Positions 13,135 through 23,259 of a stretch of 64,000 nt of DNA are shown here, piece after piece. The DNA is from Piper betle. Lineage: Eukaryota > Streptophyta > Magnoliopsida > Piperales > Piperaceae. The stretch lies in contig JAURVB010014732.1 in assembly GCA_033002965.1 (NCBI GenBank), positions 1 to 64,000 of the forward strand, given 5' to 3'. The notes under the pieces are model-generated. The model was not told the origin of the DNA. It saw nothing but the letters and a program-made list of their open reading frames with translations, and did no database searches. The translations under genes and the position numbers were made by a program. The first letter of the stretch is position 1, and every line of letters begins with the position of its first letter.

Positions 13135-13735
13135 TAATAAAAACTTGACTCATCTAGACTCGAGTCAATATTATAAAATAAAATTTAAAAAATATATAAA
13201 ATAATTTTGTAATAAAAAATTGACTTGCTTGCGACTAGAGTTAATATTACGAAATAAATTTTAAAAAATATAAAAATAATTTCTTAATAAAAACTTGACT
13301 CTTGTTGGGAGTGGGTCAAGTTTTTATTAAGGAATTATTATTATTTTTTTAAATTTATTTTGTAATTAAAACTTTACTCGATCCTGCATGGGATCGAGTC
13401 AACTTTTATTACAAAATTATCTTATATTTTTTAAATTTTTTTTATAGTATTAAAAACTTGACTCAAGAAATGTGCATGTCTAAGTTTTTATTACCGAATT
13501 ATTTTATTTTTAAAAAAATTATTTTGTAATTAAAACATAACTCTTCCGCGCGGGTCCGAGTCAAGTTTTTATTTTATGGTATTGTATTTTTAAAAAAAAT
13601 TTAAAAATTAATTTTGTAGTATTGACTCGAGCCAGAGTGAGTCAAGTTTTTATTTTATAGTATTTTATTTTTAAAATTATTTTTAATATTTATTTCGTAA
13701 TATTGACTCGGGAGCGAGTCAAATATTTATTACGA
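13135..13735. repeat. Array of eight hairpin units, about 80-bp period
   Basis: Eight units with centres near 13158, 13233, 13307, 13387, 13470, 13548, 13632 and 13713. Each contains an inverted pair of the form TTGACTC...GAGTCAA, usually extended by AATAAAAAC / GTTTTTATT, around a variable and often GC-rich loop of about 3-18 bases. Spacers are AT-rich and similar to each other. In the third unit the outer stem (AATAAAAACTTGAC) is a perfect 14-bp match. No frame or known motif explains it. Confidence 0.85.
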
Positions 13736-14136
13736 AAATGCCATCGCCCCTTCCACCCCGCCCTCCTCCCCCGCCCCTGTTTTTTCGCGCCACCATCGGA
13801 GTGCTATTGGTGACGCCGGCGTGGGGTTGGGGCGAAATGGGTGGAGAGGGGGAGGGAAACGGGACGTGGGGCGCGGGGCGGAGCGAGGGCCGCAGGGCGG
13901 GGCGGAACGGGGCGGGGCGCGGCTGGGGGTGAAAGCAGGGGCGGGGGCGCGGCGGGACGGGGCGGGGGCGCGGCGGGACGGGCGGGGGGCGCGGCGGGAC
14001 GGGCGGGGGCGCGGGGGCGCGGGGGCGCGGGGGACGTGGCGGGAGGCGCGGGCGGAGCGAGGCGAGGGGCGCGGCAGACCAATATTTGCAGGGGAGGGAG
14101 GGAGGGAGGGAGGGAGGGGAAGATGATGCTCGGGTA

Positions 14137-14205
14137 TTTTTCAGCCGTTGGATTCAATCCAACGGCTGAAAAAATTGAGCACAGCCAAGTTGGCTGTGCT
14201 CAATT
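14137..14205. repeat. Two perfect hairpins at the right end of the foldback element
   Basis: 14137-14173 is a palindrome with 18-bp arms around one base (TTTTTCAGCCGTTGGATT on the left arm). 14173-14205 carries AATTGAGCACAGCC / GGCTGTGCTCAATT arms. They are the inverted counterparts of the left-end hairpins, with outer stem bases changed on both arms together. Confidence 0.9.
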
Positions 14206-14539
14206 ACAGCAATCTCATCCTCATATATATATATTGCACAATAATCTCAGTTGGGATAAAATACATATAGCCATGATTATGCTCATAAGCTGATCAGTTT
14301 GAGCTTTGTGGGTGTGGCCAAGGACAAATAATAATTGCAACTGTATGATAAAAGTGAAGCAGTTAAAAGAGTATTAAGGTTTTAATTCCTCAAGGTAATA
14401 AAAATTGAAATTTAAAATCAATAGGATATTTTTAATATTTTTTAAAAGTTATATATTATCTGAATATATCGGAGCATTTTTTAGGTAAAAAAAGTAAGGA
14501 GTGGGCCAAGTGGCAACCAATTTATGGAATGTTGAATAT

Positions 14540-14985
14540 CGAACGAGTTTTAAACATATATAATCGAGCTTGACTCGAATATTTTTTATATTGTTCAAGC
14601 TCGATTCGAGCTCGAATGCACTTAAACTGTTTAATTTTGAACTCACAACATAATTATAACTCACGACCTCCCGATTTTTAACTTGAATACCTCTTATCTA
14701 AGTTATCACACTATTTTGTTATTATATTATATGTAAATAAATATAACCAGTTATAATTAAACTTATTAGTATATATATATATAATATAAAAACTATATTA
14801 TTATATTATTTTATCGAGTTGAACTTGAGTTATAAGCGAATTGAGTCGAGTCGAACATTGCCTTGATCAAACTTGGCTTGAAGGATTGAGTTCGAACTCG
14901 AACATTTAAATGTTGAATTTCAAGTCGAGTCAAACCGAACTAAAGCCAAATGTTCACGAGGTGACTCACTCAACTAACAGCCCTA
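14540..14985. repeat. Dispersed repeat family, copy 1 (ends ...CAGCCCTA)
   Basis: Alternating gagctcg/cgagctc-type blocks, then GTAAATAAATATAACCAGTTATAATTAAACTTATTA, then more tcgagtcgag blocks, ending CAACTAACAGCCCTAATG. The same order of blocks occurs at 27977-28815. The CAGCCCTA end matches, inverted, the TAGGGCTG start of the second copy, as expected of a TIR-bearing non-autonomous DNA transposon, possibly hAT-like. Confidence 0.6.
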
Positions 14986-17103
14986 ATGATAAACATATAT
15001 ATCTACGTGCGTGGCTCATAGTAATTGTGGAAGGAGGTAGGATATATGAGGGTGGCAGTCAATTAAAGGTTGTAGAACCCATCCAATGTAATTACATAAC
15101 TATCTCTCAAATAAAAAGGATAGATAACTTGTTTTTCCCACGTTACACGATACATGATCCGCATTTTTTCACCCTAATTTAGCACAAAACTCTTGTCAAT
15201 AAATTTAGGTTCTGTACACATGATAATCGCCTGCTCGTGGAAGAGAATGATTCCTCATACATACAAGGCAACTTCTATAAGTTTGCTTGCACTGAAAACT
15301 ATATTACATTTTACATCATTATTTACCAACTGATCTTTATTTGTGTCAACCAACTGCAAAGATGGTTGATGGGTAATCCAACTTAATTTACCATGTATTA
15401 AGAATAAGAAAAAAACAAACGTCAGAATAAGCATAGATGGTTGATGTCACGTAAAAACCTTATCTATAGGTACTTTCATTTAACCATTTACCTTAATGAA
15501 TAAACATATGTATTAGGCAAACAACCAAGTTTATAAAGGTTAAAGATAACATGATCGACACACATTTGATATTGAATATTGATACATAGGTATATATGCT
15601 TAATTCAAGTAGCCTCGATTCCCAGGCCATTAGGTATTAGACGTTCACATTAGGCGTCCCTTATTTTTCGGTTCACCGTGCGGCCTGTGATCCGACCAAT
15701 GTCCGACTACTTCACGATAATAATAATAAATACTGCCTCCTCTCGATATCATAAATACAAAAGTCGAGTCATTGCTACATACAAACTAGTAGTCAATCAA
15801 GGGACCAAAATTCCTTGTAAATTGTGTGCATACATCTGACCTTCACTTGTTTGTTTTATTAGAAGGCCAACCAAAAAGTCCCTTACTAAAAAAAACCCAC
15901 AAGGTGAGATTGGTTTGATCCAAAATATAGGGCTTGAAAGCCATGTTAAATTGAAGGTTTGATCGTTGTATGCTATAATTATGATGATGCCGAGACGAGG
16001 AAAGTATCTCCACTTCCCCCTCGCTAATATAGAACATGAGCAAGTGTTATAATTGTTACCCACTTACCCTTGTATCTCTAACACAGCATGGTAACGCTGG
16101 CAGTCTGCTTCTACATTGGTCTTCCATCAGTTAAACTACAATGTTTTCCAGCTTTGTGGCAGTGGGGATCTAGGCCATGTCCCTAAATATGGTCCTCCAA
16201 ATCCAGAGTTGTTTGCACTTTTAGAGGGTGGATGATGAGCAACACACTAAATTGATAGAAAAACATATGAATATAACGAAAGTACCGCGACAACTTCCTC
16301 TTTGTCCACTGCTTATTGGATAAAACATACCTAAAGGCACCGCCAGTAATCAAGCTGACAAGAATTGTCAACACCTGGTATATCTATAAATATTATATAT
16401 ATATATATACATATAGTAGACTCAATGGCAGGCAACTGGTTGAGATGTCAAACAGTTTGTGTATTGGGAATAGATCATGATAATCCAGGAGGATTAGCTA
16501 GTGTGTGAGTGTGAGTGTGTAAAAAGAACAAAGACACTTTCTGGTCTCCTCCCCTGAATGAGATGTTTCTATCTTTTGGATTTAAGTTTAAATAAATTTA
16601 GAAGCATACATGTATTGGGCAAGTGGAGAATTGTTTTTCACCCACTTATCGTGCATTTTTATTAAAATATGATTCATGTAGCAGCCAAATACACTTCTGT
16701 TTCCATCGCCATGGCAGACGTTGGATAGCATCACTAGCTAGCCGTGAAGATTAACCACTCCAAAATTGTTCGTAAAAAATGAGGAGATAAGTCGGCTTTG
16801 GTAGTTGGTACCCAGCAGTGCTTTAATCTGATCCTCCAATTCTATTAATTGGTCCATCAAATCCAGAAAAGCTTCCAGCATGTGGGTGGACGGTGGTATA
16901 TCAAGTCTTAATGATAAATGTTCTACTTGTCTGCCAACTATTTATGTAGAAAAAAAAACCATTATTTATAAATAGGTTTGTGAGAGGAAACACCGACCGA
17001 CACTCAGACTGTATTGAACCGAAAGGAATCAGATACAGAAATTTTTAATGTGATCCCATCCTCCAAAAAAATCAAGTTATTTTAAATTTGTTAAGGCATT
17101 TTT
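14986..17103. other. Non-coding stretch before the Copia element
   Basis: No gene recognised. Short minus-strand frames at 16063-15797 and 16374-16183 have no domain I can name. Simple AT tracts lie near 16390. The last bases before 17104 read GGCATTTTT and give the left target-site copy of the Copia element. Confidence 0.5.
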
Positions 17104-17585
17104 TGTTGGATTTTGGATGGATATATACAAGTATATAATTGTATCATACGTTATTAATAAGGTTTGGGCCAAAATCAAATTGATCTATTAAAGTTAAGGT
17201 TAATAGGTCATTAATATTTAAAATAAATATGTGGATATACCATATATTTAAGAATCGTATAGATAAATATGTGTAGATACCGTTTTCGTAATCTCTAATT
17301 TATGATGGGTTAAATTGGAATTATGAAAGATAAGGATAAATACGGTTATACGAATAAATACGGTTATGGTCCCCGAATTATCTAGGAACTCTGGCTTTAG
17401 AGAACTAATGTACAATTTGGAAGATCAAAACCTAAAGAAGTGATGAATCGTTTTATTATTATGGATTCAGGTACGCTTCCGTAATTAAATTTTATTTTCT
17501 TAATGATTTAATCTGAAGAAAGGTTTTATTGATGATGGTTTTATCATCTGTATAATTTAGCTCAAGTTAAAGTTTTTATTCAACA
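17104..17585 (+). repeat. 5' LTR of the Copia element
   Basis: 482 bp from TGTTGGATTTTGG to TTATTCAACA. It aligns along its length with the 3' LTR, with scattered substitutions and indels, and shares the landmark AATACGGTTATACGAATAA block. Confidence 0.9.
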
Positions 17586-17587
17586 AG

Positions 17588-17599
17588 TGGTATCAGAGC
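17588..17599 (+). other. Primer-binding site
   Basis: TGGTATCAGAGC, two bases after the 5' LTR, is the usual plant Copia primer-binding site complementary to the 3' end of initiator methionine tRNA. Confidence 0.9.
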
Positions 17600-18408
17600 T
17601 TCTTCATATTAAATCATTGAGAATTAATTTGATTTGTATTTATTTATTTTTTTTAATGAGTCAATCATCTACTTTGGTATCTTATTGAACAAAAGGGTGA
17701 TATTGTTTATTTATTAATCAAATAATTACGATCTTTGGGAAGTATTCTTTATTTATCACTTCTGTCTATGAGAGGAAATTGATTTGGTTTTCAACCCATT
17801 GGGAATAACCCTAAATTTTGCAATGTCAGTAGGTAAGGAAATTACAAGAAATTGTATATGGGATATTTGTTCTCAAATCAAAGTCATATTTTGGTAAAAT
17901 ATCAAATGAGAATAATAAAGTTACAAAAGGTTATCATTTCAAAAATTTCCAAATAAAGATATTTTTATAACCTTTTTCAGTCTTATGTTATTTGGGATTA
18001 TTAAATTCAAATTATGGTTCAGTTATAATTAATATTTTAAAATTTATTAAGGACTATAATATACTGCCAAAATAGCCTCTTTTGTAGAAATTAATTTATT
18101 TTAAAATATTAAGATGGTTGTGGGTATATGATTTATGTGAATATTAATCGGCCCAAAAGAAGGTTAATATTTGACAGAATTATATATTCATTTGCGATAA
18201 TAAATATGAGATAATTATCAAGTTTCTATGTGAATAATAAATTGGCCCAAAAGAAGGTTTATTATTTAACAGGATTTATTGTTCATATTTGATTATTGCA
18301 CTGAGAGTACCACTTACAAATTAATATTTCTGTCCAAAGACTAAATATTAATGTTGTGTTAGGTATCTGCCGATGAGATTAACTATTGTTTGAATTATTA
18401 ATCTTATT

Positions 18409-20160
18409 ATGGGCATGTTGTTTTGTTCTATGGATTCAGTTAATCAATCTGCTTATATGATTTCTGCCAACATCAATTCAGTTCTTATGTTTAAAGATAA
18501 TTTTAAGGATTGGAAAGAGAATGTGATAATCGTTTTCGACCGCATGGATCTTAACCTTGCATTAAGAACTGAACAACATTTTTCTCTTACGGACAAAAGT
18601 TCCATTGAGGAAATGGGACATTGAGAAGTGAGAACGTTCAAATCGAATGAGTCTTATGATCATAAAGCGTAGGATTCCAGAAACCTTCAGGGGATGTGTC
18701 TGAAAAGGTTACTACAGCCAGTGAGTTTCTTAAAAAAATTGAGAAGCTTTTTGTAAAAAAAACGATAAGGCTGAAACAAGTATGCTTTTGTCGAACTTGA
18801 TTTTAATGAAGTTTAAAGGCAAAACAAGCATAAAAGAGTACATTTTAGAGATGTCAAATATTATTTCAAAACTAAAAGCACTGAGGTTAAAGCTATCTGA
18901 AGATTTGCTCGTGCATCTAGTTTTAATTTCTCTTCCGGCACAATTCAGTTAATTCAAGGTCAGTTACAACTGTCAAAGGGACAAATAGATTCTTCATGAG
19001 CTCATTTCTTATTGTGTGTAAGAAGAAGGAAGGTTGAAGCAAGAACGGGCTGAAAGTACTCACTTGGCTAGTACATATCAAGACAAAATAAGAAAAAAAA
19101 TCAAGCTTCTTGTTGTTTTTCTTTTGTGGTAAACCTGGACATATGAAGAAGGAATGTACTAGGTATCACACTTGGTTTCACATAAGTGTGTCAATGCAAG
19201 GTTGTCTGAGTTGTCGAAAGCCAAATAGTGCTGAAAGATTCATCTATATGGGTGATGGCAACTCAGTTATAGTTGAGGCAATAGGATTTTTAGATTATTG
19301 TTAAAGACAAGATATTATTTAGATTTGAAAGAGACATATGTAGTACTGTCTTTTAGACGAAATTTAGTTTCTATTTCTATATTGGACAAATTTGGTTATT
19401 CTTATTCATTTAAAAATAATAAGGTTAGTCTTTGTCTAAATTTAAATATTGTGGGTACGGGTTCTTTGTCTTTTTATGATAATCTATATTTACTTGATAC
19501 TATTGCATCTTTTAATGGAACTTTGCATGTGGGTTTAAGTAGTACGAAAATAAAATTAACCAATGAGAATTCTGTTTTATTCTGGCACAAGCGTTTAGGA
19601 CACATTTCTAAACAGAGAATTGAACGACTTATGTCAAGATGGAATTCTTGATTCTCTTAATTTATCAAATTTTCAAGTATGTATTGAGTGCATTAAGGAA
19701 AAACAAACAAATATAAGGAGACTAGGTGCCAATATATCTTCAAGTGTCTTAGAACTAATATATACGGATATTTGTGGGTCATTTTCTACGGCTTCTTGGA
19801 ATGGTCAACAATATTTTATTACGTTCATAGACGATTATTCTCGTTATGGTTACGTTTATCTTATTCATGAGAACTCTCAAGCATTAGACATGTTTAAGGC
19901 ATATAAGGCTGAAGTTGAGAATCAGCTTAACAAAACCATTAAGGCTATCAAATTTGACCGTGGTGGTTTCTCAGCTTAACAAAACCTTTAAGGCTATCAG
20001 ATCTGACCGTGGTGGTGAATACTATGGTAGATATGATGAATCAGGTGTACAACGTCAGGACCATTTGCCAAATTCATAGAAATGTGCGAAATCGTCCCAC
20101 AATACACAATGGCTGGTACTCCTAGCATGAATGGTGTTGCTAAGATTGTTGTTTTGGAAT
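18409..20160 (+). pseudogene. Copia gag-pol remnant
   Basis: Pieces in changing frames. A gag N-terminus lies at 18409-18624 (KDNFKDWKENV). A CCHC-type zinc knuckle follows near 19125-19155 (CGKPGHMKKEC), whose first cysteine is lost to a one-base change in a T run. The gag-pre-integrase motif is near 19580 (FWHKRLGHISKQRIERL). The integrase core starts around 19755 (YTDICGSF, then FITFIDDYSRYGYVYLI). The frame is interrupted at 19979 by a short tandem duplication. A relic of the GTPxxNGVAER motif is at about 20115, directly followed by 3' sequence. Reverse transcriptase is absent. Confidence 0.85.
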
Positions 20161-20233
20161 AATAGCGTATGTTATTTTGGAGCTCATAAGGTAATATACA
20201 ATTATCTTTATATACATAGTCCAAGTAGGAGAT

Positions 20234-20246
20234 TGTTGGATTTTTT

Positions 20247-20283
<37 letters not shown>

Positions 20284-20779
20284 GTATCATATGCTATTAA
20301 TAAGGTTTGGGTCTAAATTAAATTATTCTATTAAAGTTAAGATTAATGGGCCATTAATATTTAAGATAAATATGTGAAAATACTATATATTTAAAATGAG
20401 TATGGATAAATATGTGTAGATATCATTTTCGTAATCTCTAATTTATGATGGGCTAAATTGAAATTATGAAAGATAAGAATAAATACGGTTATACAAATAA
20501 ATATGGTTATACAAATAAATATGGCTATAGTCCCCGAATTCGCACCGTAGGTTTTTTTTCCTGATATCCCATTATATAGGAATTCTGGTTTTGAAGAACT
20601 GGTACAGAATTTGGAAGATCAAAACCTAAAAAAGTGAAGAATCGTTTTATTATTATGGATTCGGGTACGCTTCTGTGATTAAATTTTATTTTCTTAATGA
20701 TTTAATCTGAAAAATGATTTTATTGATGATGGTTTTATCATCTGTATAATTTAGTTAAAGTTAAAAATTTTATTCAACA
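20234..20779 (+). repeat. 3' LTR of the Copia element
   Basis: 546 bp from TGTTGGATTTTTTT to TATTCAACA. It is longer than the 5' LTR, mainly because of a (TA)n expansion at 20251-20281, a repeated AATAAATATGGTTATACA unit near 20490-20520 and extra bases near 20545-20575. Scattered differences between the LTRs mean the insertion is not recent. Confidence 0.9.
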
Positions 20780-20784
20780 TTTTT

Positions 20785-21740
20785 ATCACCCGTGGTTGAT
20801 GGTACCATACCTTTTCCGCAATTGGCTCACTCACAAAATAGCAGCATCTCCTTATTTCAACTCCTGCTATGTGCTAAGCAGCCTCCCCCGTACTTATTTG
20901 GTGCTTTTCCTCGTCCTAATTTCCAGCCTCTCCCTCCTCCTCCAAGTCTCTCTTCCCACTCCCTCACGGGCCAATGACATGAAACTACTCACTCTTGGCC
21001 TTGCTAAGAGCTCACCGCCTTAGTGCTCTTGTACCTCAAGACACCCGGCCTTCTCAGTTTAACTAGTGTTTATAAGAAACTTACGATTCTGCCTATGATT
21101 TCTTTGAGGACGAATTGCATAAAGGTGGACAATGTGGCGTCATCGGACGAGTTGGTCAATACTGGATTTACCTCACCTGGCTCTTGAAAGCATCCTACCA
21201 CCAGGTAGTCCAACATGGCGGGTGTTCCCAGTTCACTGAGAGGGAGAGTGATCGGCACATGAAGTAATAGTGGGGGAGAGTGGTTGGTCGAGACCGCTTA
21301 CAGAGAGTGGCATTGGTATGATGTGGCTTCAAGTAAGGATTGTGTTGGCCCATCCAGATGGGGATTGCTTAAAACTCTCTCTCTCGTATGTGGCCCTTGT
21401 CTTGGATCCGTTCCAGTATGCAGGTGAGGAGAAGAACATCAATTCTTCCTTGCACAATGATTTCAATCTCTATGTCCTGGTACTTGTCCCTTGAGATTGG
21501 CAAGTTCTGGTTTCCTGATTAGCTTTACAATCGAGAGGTATATACGTTGCTTCGTCCCCTCATGTAAATTTATTCACTATGTTTTTTTTGGCCAGAAGAT
21601 ACCTGTTAAGCATATGCACATAACCCTGAATTTGTGATGGAACTGGTCGTAGTATTTTTTGCATCGGTTTTGTTTTTTATGATCTCATCAATTTACAGTC
21701 TTTTGCATCTATTTGCGTGTAAATCAGCCTTGATTTTGGG
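20785..21740 (+). pseudogene. Inverted, decayed copy of the F-box gene (exon 1 and intron 1)
   Basis: Nucleotide similarity to the minus-strand F-box gene at 8.9-11.1 kb runs from its leader (TTTTTATCAC...), through exon 1 to about 21537, and on into intron 1. Examples are GCCCTGAATTTGTGATGGA-like sequence near 21625 and TTACAGTCTTTTGCATCTATTTG near 21697. Because intron sequence is shared, this is a DNA-level duplication and not a retrocopy. The copy has lost the start codon and carries in-frame stops, including TAA TAG just before WGRVVG, and an extra base after that. It nevertheless keeps five G at the site where the other copy has four. Confidence 0.85.
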
Positions 21741-21890
21741 GCTCGCTTGGGACTCTGAGGAGATACGTAAAGGTGGAGAATGTGGACTGTGGAGTCCTCA
21801 GAGAAGGATTTGTTCATTCGGGTATTTGTATGTTTGTAGCTCACTCAGGGACCAATTTGTGGAATATATGGTCCCTTTCTCACATCACTC
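21741..21890 (+). pseudogene. Second fragment of F-box exon 1
   Basis: About 21755-21800 (GTAAAGGTGGAGAATGTGGA...GGAGTCCTCAGA) and 21825-21865 (GTTTGTAGCTCACTCAGGGA) again resemble exon 1 of the F-box gene, in the same orientation as the preceding copy and only about 200 bp after its intron remnant. The block between the two matches is mostly deleted. I infer a partial tandem duplication inside the inverted copy. Confidence 0.55.
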
Positions 21891-22560
21891 GATCAAAAAG
21901 AAAGAAATGATCCTCTCAACAATAAAAAAAGCAAAAAAAAATCATACTTAAAAGATCCCGCAGGACCAGAGTAAAAACGTATGCTAGTATTCGATCAAAT
22001 TTATAGCCAAACATATTACAAACACATCACATATTTAAATCAGAAAATACGAATTAAACAAAAGTTCTCAATGATTCAATGCACAAAAATATCTCTATGC
22101 CGCTTGATAGAAACTTCAGTATCAATCGTTAAGAAAAACAAAAAAGATGTAGAAGCTTACTTGAATCTATTGAAAGTTGGTAACATACTCGTTATTCTTC
22201 GATTTTCCAAAATTGATGCATACCATCACATCTTTTTTGACGAGTAAAAGTCAAAAGGAGACCGTTACCCTTTTATAGATTTATTGTGACTTTAAAACTT
22301 GTGGACATGAATGTAACTTTCTATGAATGTGACCATTCATGAATTTGATAGTACAGATACCCTTATATCCAATTTTACTCATTTTATGAATAAATGTTAA
22401 AATTTTAAATATTGTGTAACTCGTATTCAATGATGATGATGTTTTTTCTTTAGGAAAGGTATTTCTGCCGTTATATTTTTATAATTCAAATCCACCACTT
22501 TAAAAGTGGTTCCAATCTTTTCAAATTCTCACCCTATAGTTTTTAAGCACGTATGACTGT

Positions 22561-22615
<55 letters not shown>

Positions 22616-23259
22616 CTAAAAAGATGGCTGAAGTAACCAACCGTTATTGCCTAGCGTTGAGGATTCAAGTGCCTAGGTAGCATCTCCATTAACAGCATTG
22701 ATGAAATACTGGAGGAAGAAAAGGATTATAGCATTGAGTGGAGGATGGTCAAGGCGGGCGTGGAGAAAACGCCGGCGTTGGAGGGGTTGTTTTCCGGTTA
22801 GCCAAGTGGGTTAACGTGGCCAATCCGAAAGCTGGATACCCGCACGAAAGGAGGCTCAATAGTCATGGAAGGCGTGATTGGCCTCCTTTTAAGCTCAGAA
22901 TTCAGAGGCTCGTCATCGGAGCTAGTGCAGGTTGCCGTTCATATGAGCGTTTCCTTTTCCACATGATAGCCTGTTCCCCCATCATATGTTGAGGTGAGCC
23001 GACTCATAAGGCAAGGTAAGACAGCGTCACATTCCACAATCCCAATTTTTCTTTTTCCCTCTCACTTTATCCGACAGGCTCATTATCTAAATTTCAATTG
23101 ATTTATCTTACTGCGCCAATTCAGAATTTATGAGCAATAGCTAACCTCATAAACTTACGTACGAAGGAGAGAATCATATAACCAACGCATTGTCAGTGGC
23201 GTACCCTAGTCAAAACTTTGGCCCAAAAAGCTTTCCTCGCTGCTCAAACTAATATAAGG
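21891..23259. other. Non-coding stretch with a long (AT)n run
   Basis: A run of about 24 AT units lies at 22563-22610. Short frames at 21981-22247 and 22738-22992 show no recognisable domain. The right end joins the 3' end of the eIF3b homology. Confidence 0.5.

Larger units (their letters stand above)
12641..14222. mobile_element. Foldback element with GC-rich inverted arms and an AT-rich hairpin core
   Basis: Two long arms, about 12641-13090 and 13735-14222, are imperfect inverted copies of each other. Both are extremely GC-rich and low in complexity, with short units such as CCCCGCGCCTCCCGCCCCTG on one side and the complement on the other. The ends align as AGGAGAAAGTGACGCTGTAAT against AGGATGAGATTGCTGTAAT. 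The element sits in a (TA)n tract on both sides, so target duplication cannot be read. The centre is AT-rich and non-coding. Long frames in the arms are composition artefacts. No transposase is present, so it would be non-autonomous; I cannot assign a superfamily. Confidence 0.75.
17104..20779 (+). mobile_element. Ty1/copia LTR retrotransposon, internally deleted
   Basis: Both LTRs are present, each starting TGTTGGAT and ending TTCAACA. A primer-binding site for initiator Met-tRNA follows the left LTR, and a purine tract (AAGTAGGAGAT) precedes the right LTR. Five-base direct repeats TTTTT flank it at 17099-17103 and 20780-20784. Internally it keeps gag, zinc knuckle, gag-pre-integrase and part of integrase. 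Then it jumps straight to the 3' end: reverse transcriptase and RNase H are missing, so the element (3.68 kb) cannot move by itself. Frames are broken many times, so it is old. Confidence 0.9.

Noticed and set aside
13135..13735. CRISPR-like repeat-spacer reading of the hairpin array
   Set aside because: Plant nuclear context, long imperfect AT-rich repeats, very short loops in place of spacers and no cas genes.
14640..14720. Possible tRNA-like or SINE sequence within the dispersed repeat
   Set aside because: No A/B box pair or cloverleaf could be fitted.
22738..22992. 84-codon frame MEDGQGGRGEN...
   Set aside because: No family recognised, no splice context and no leader; likely chance.
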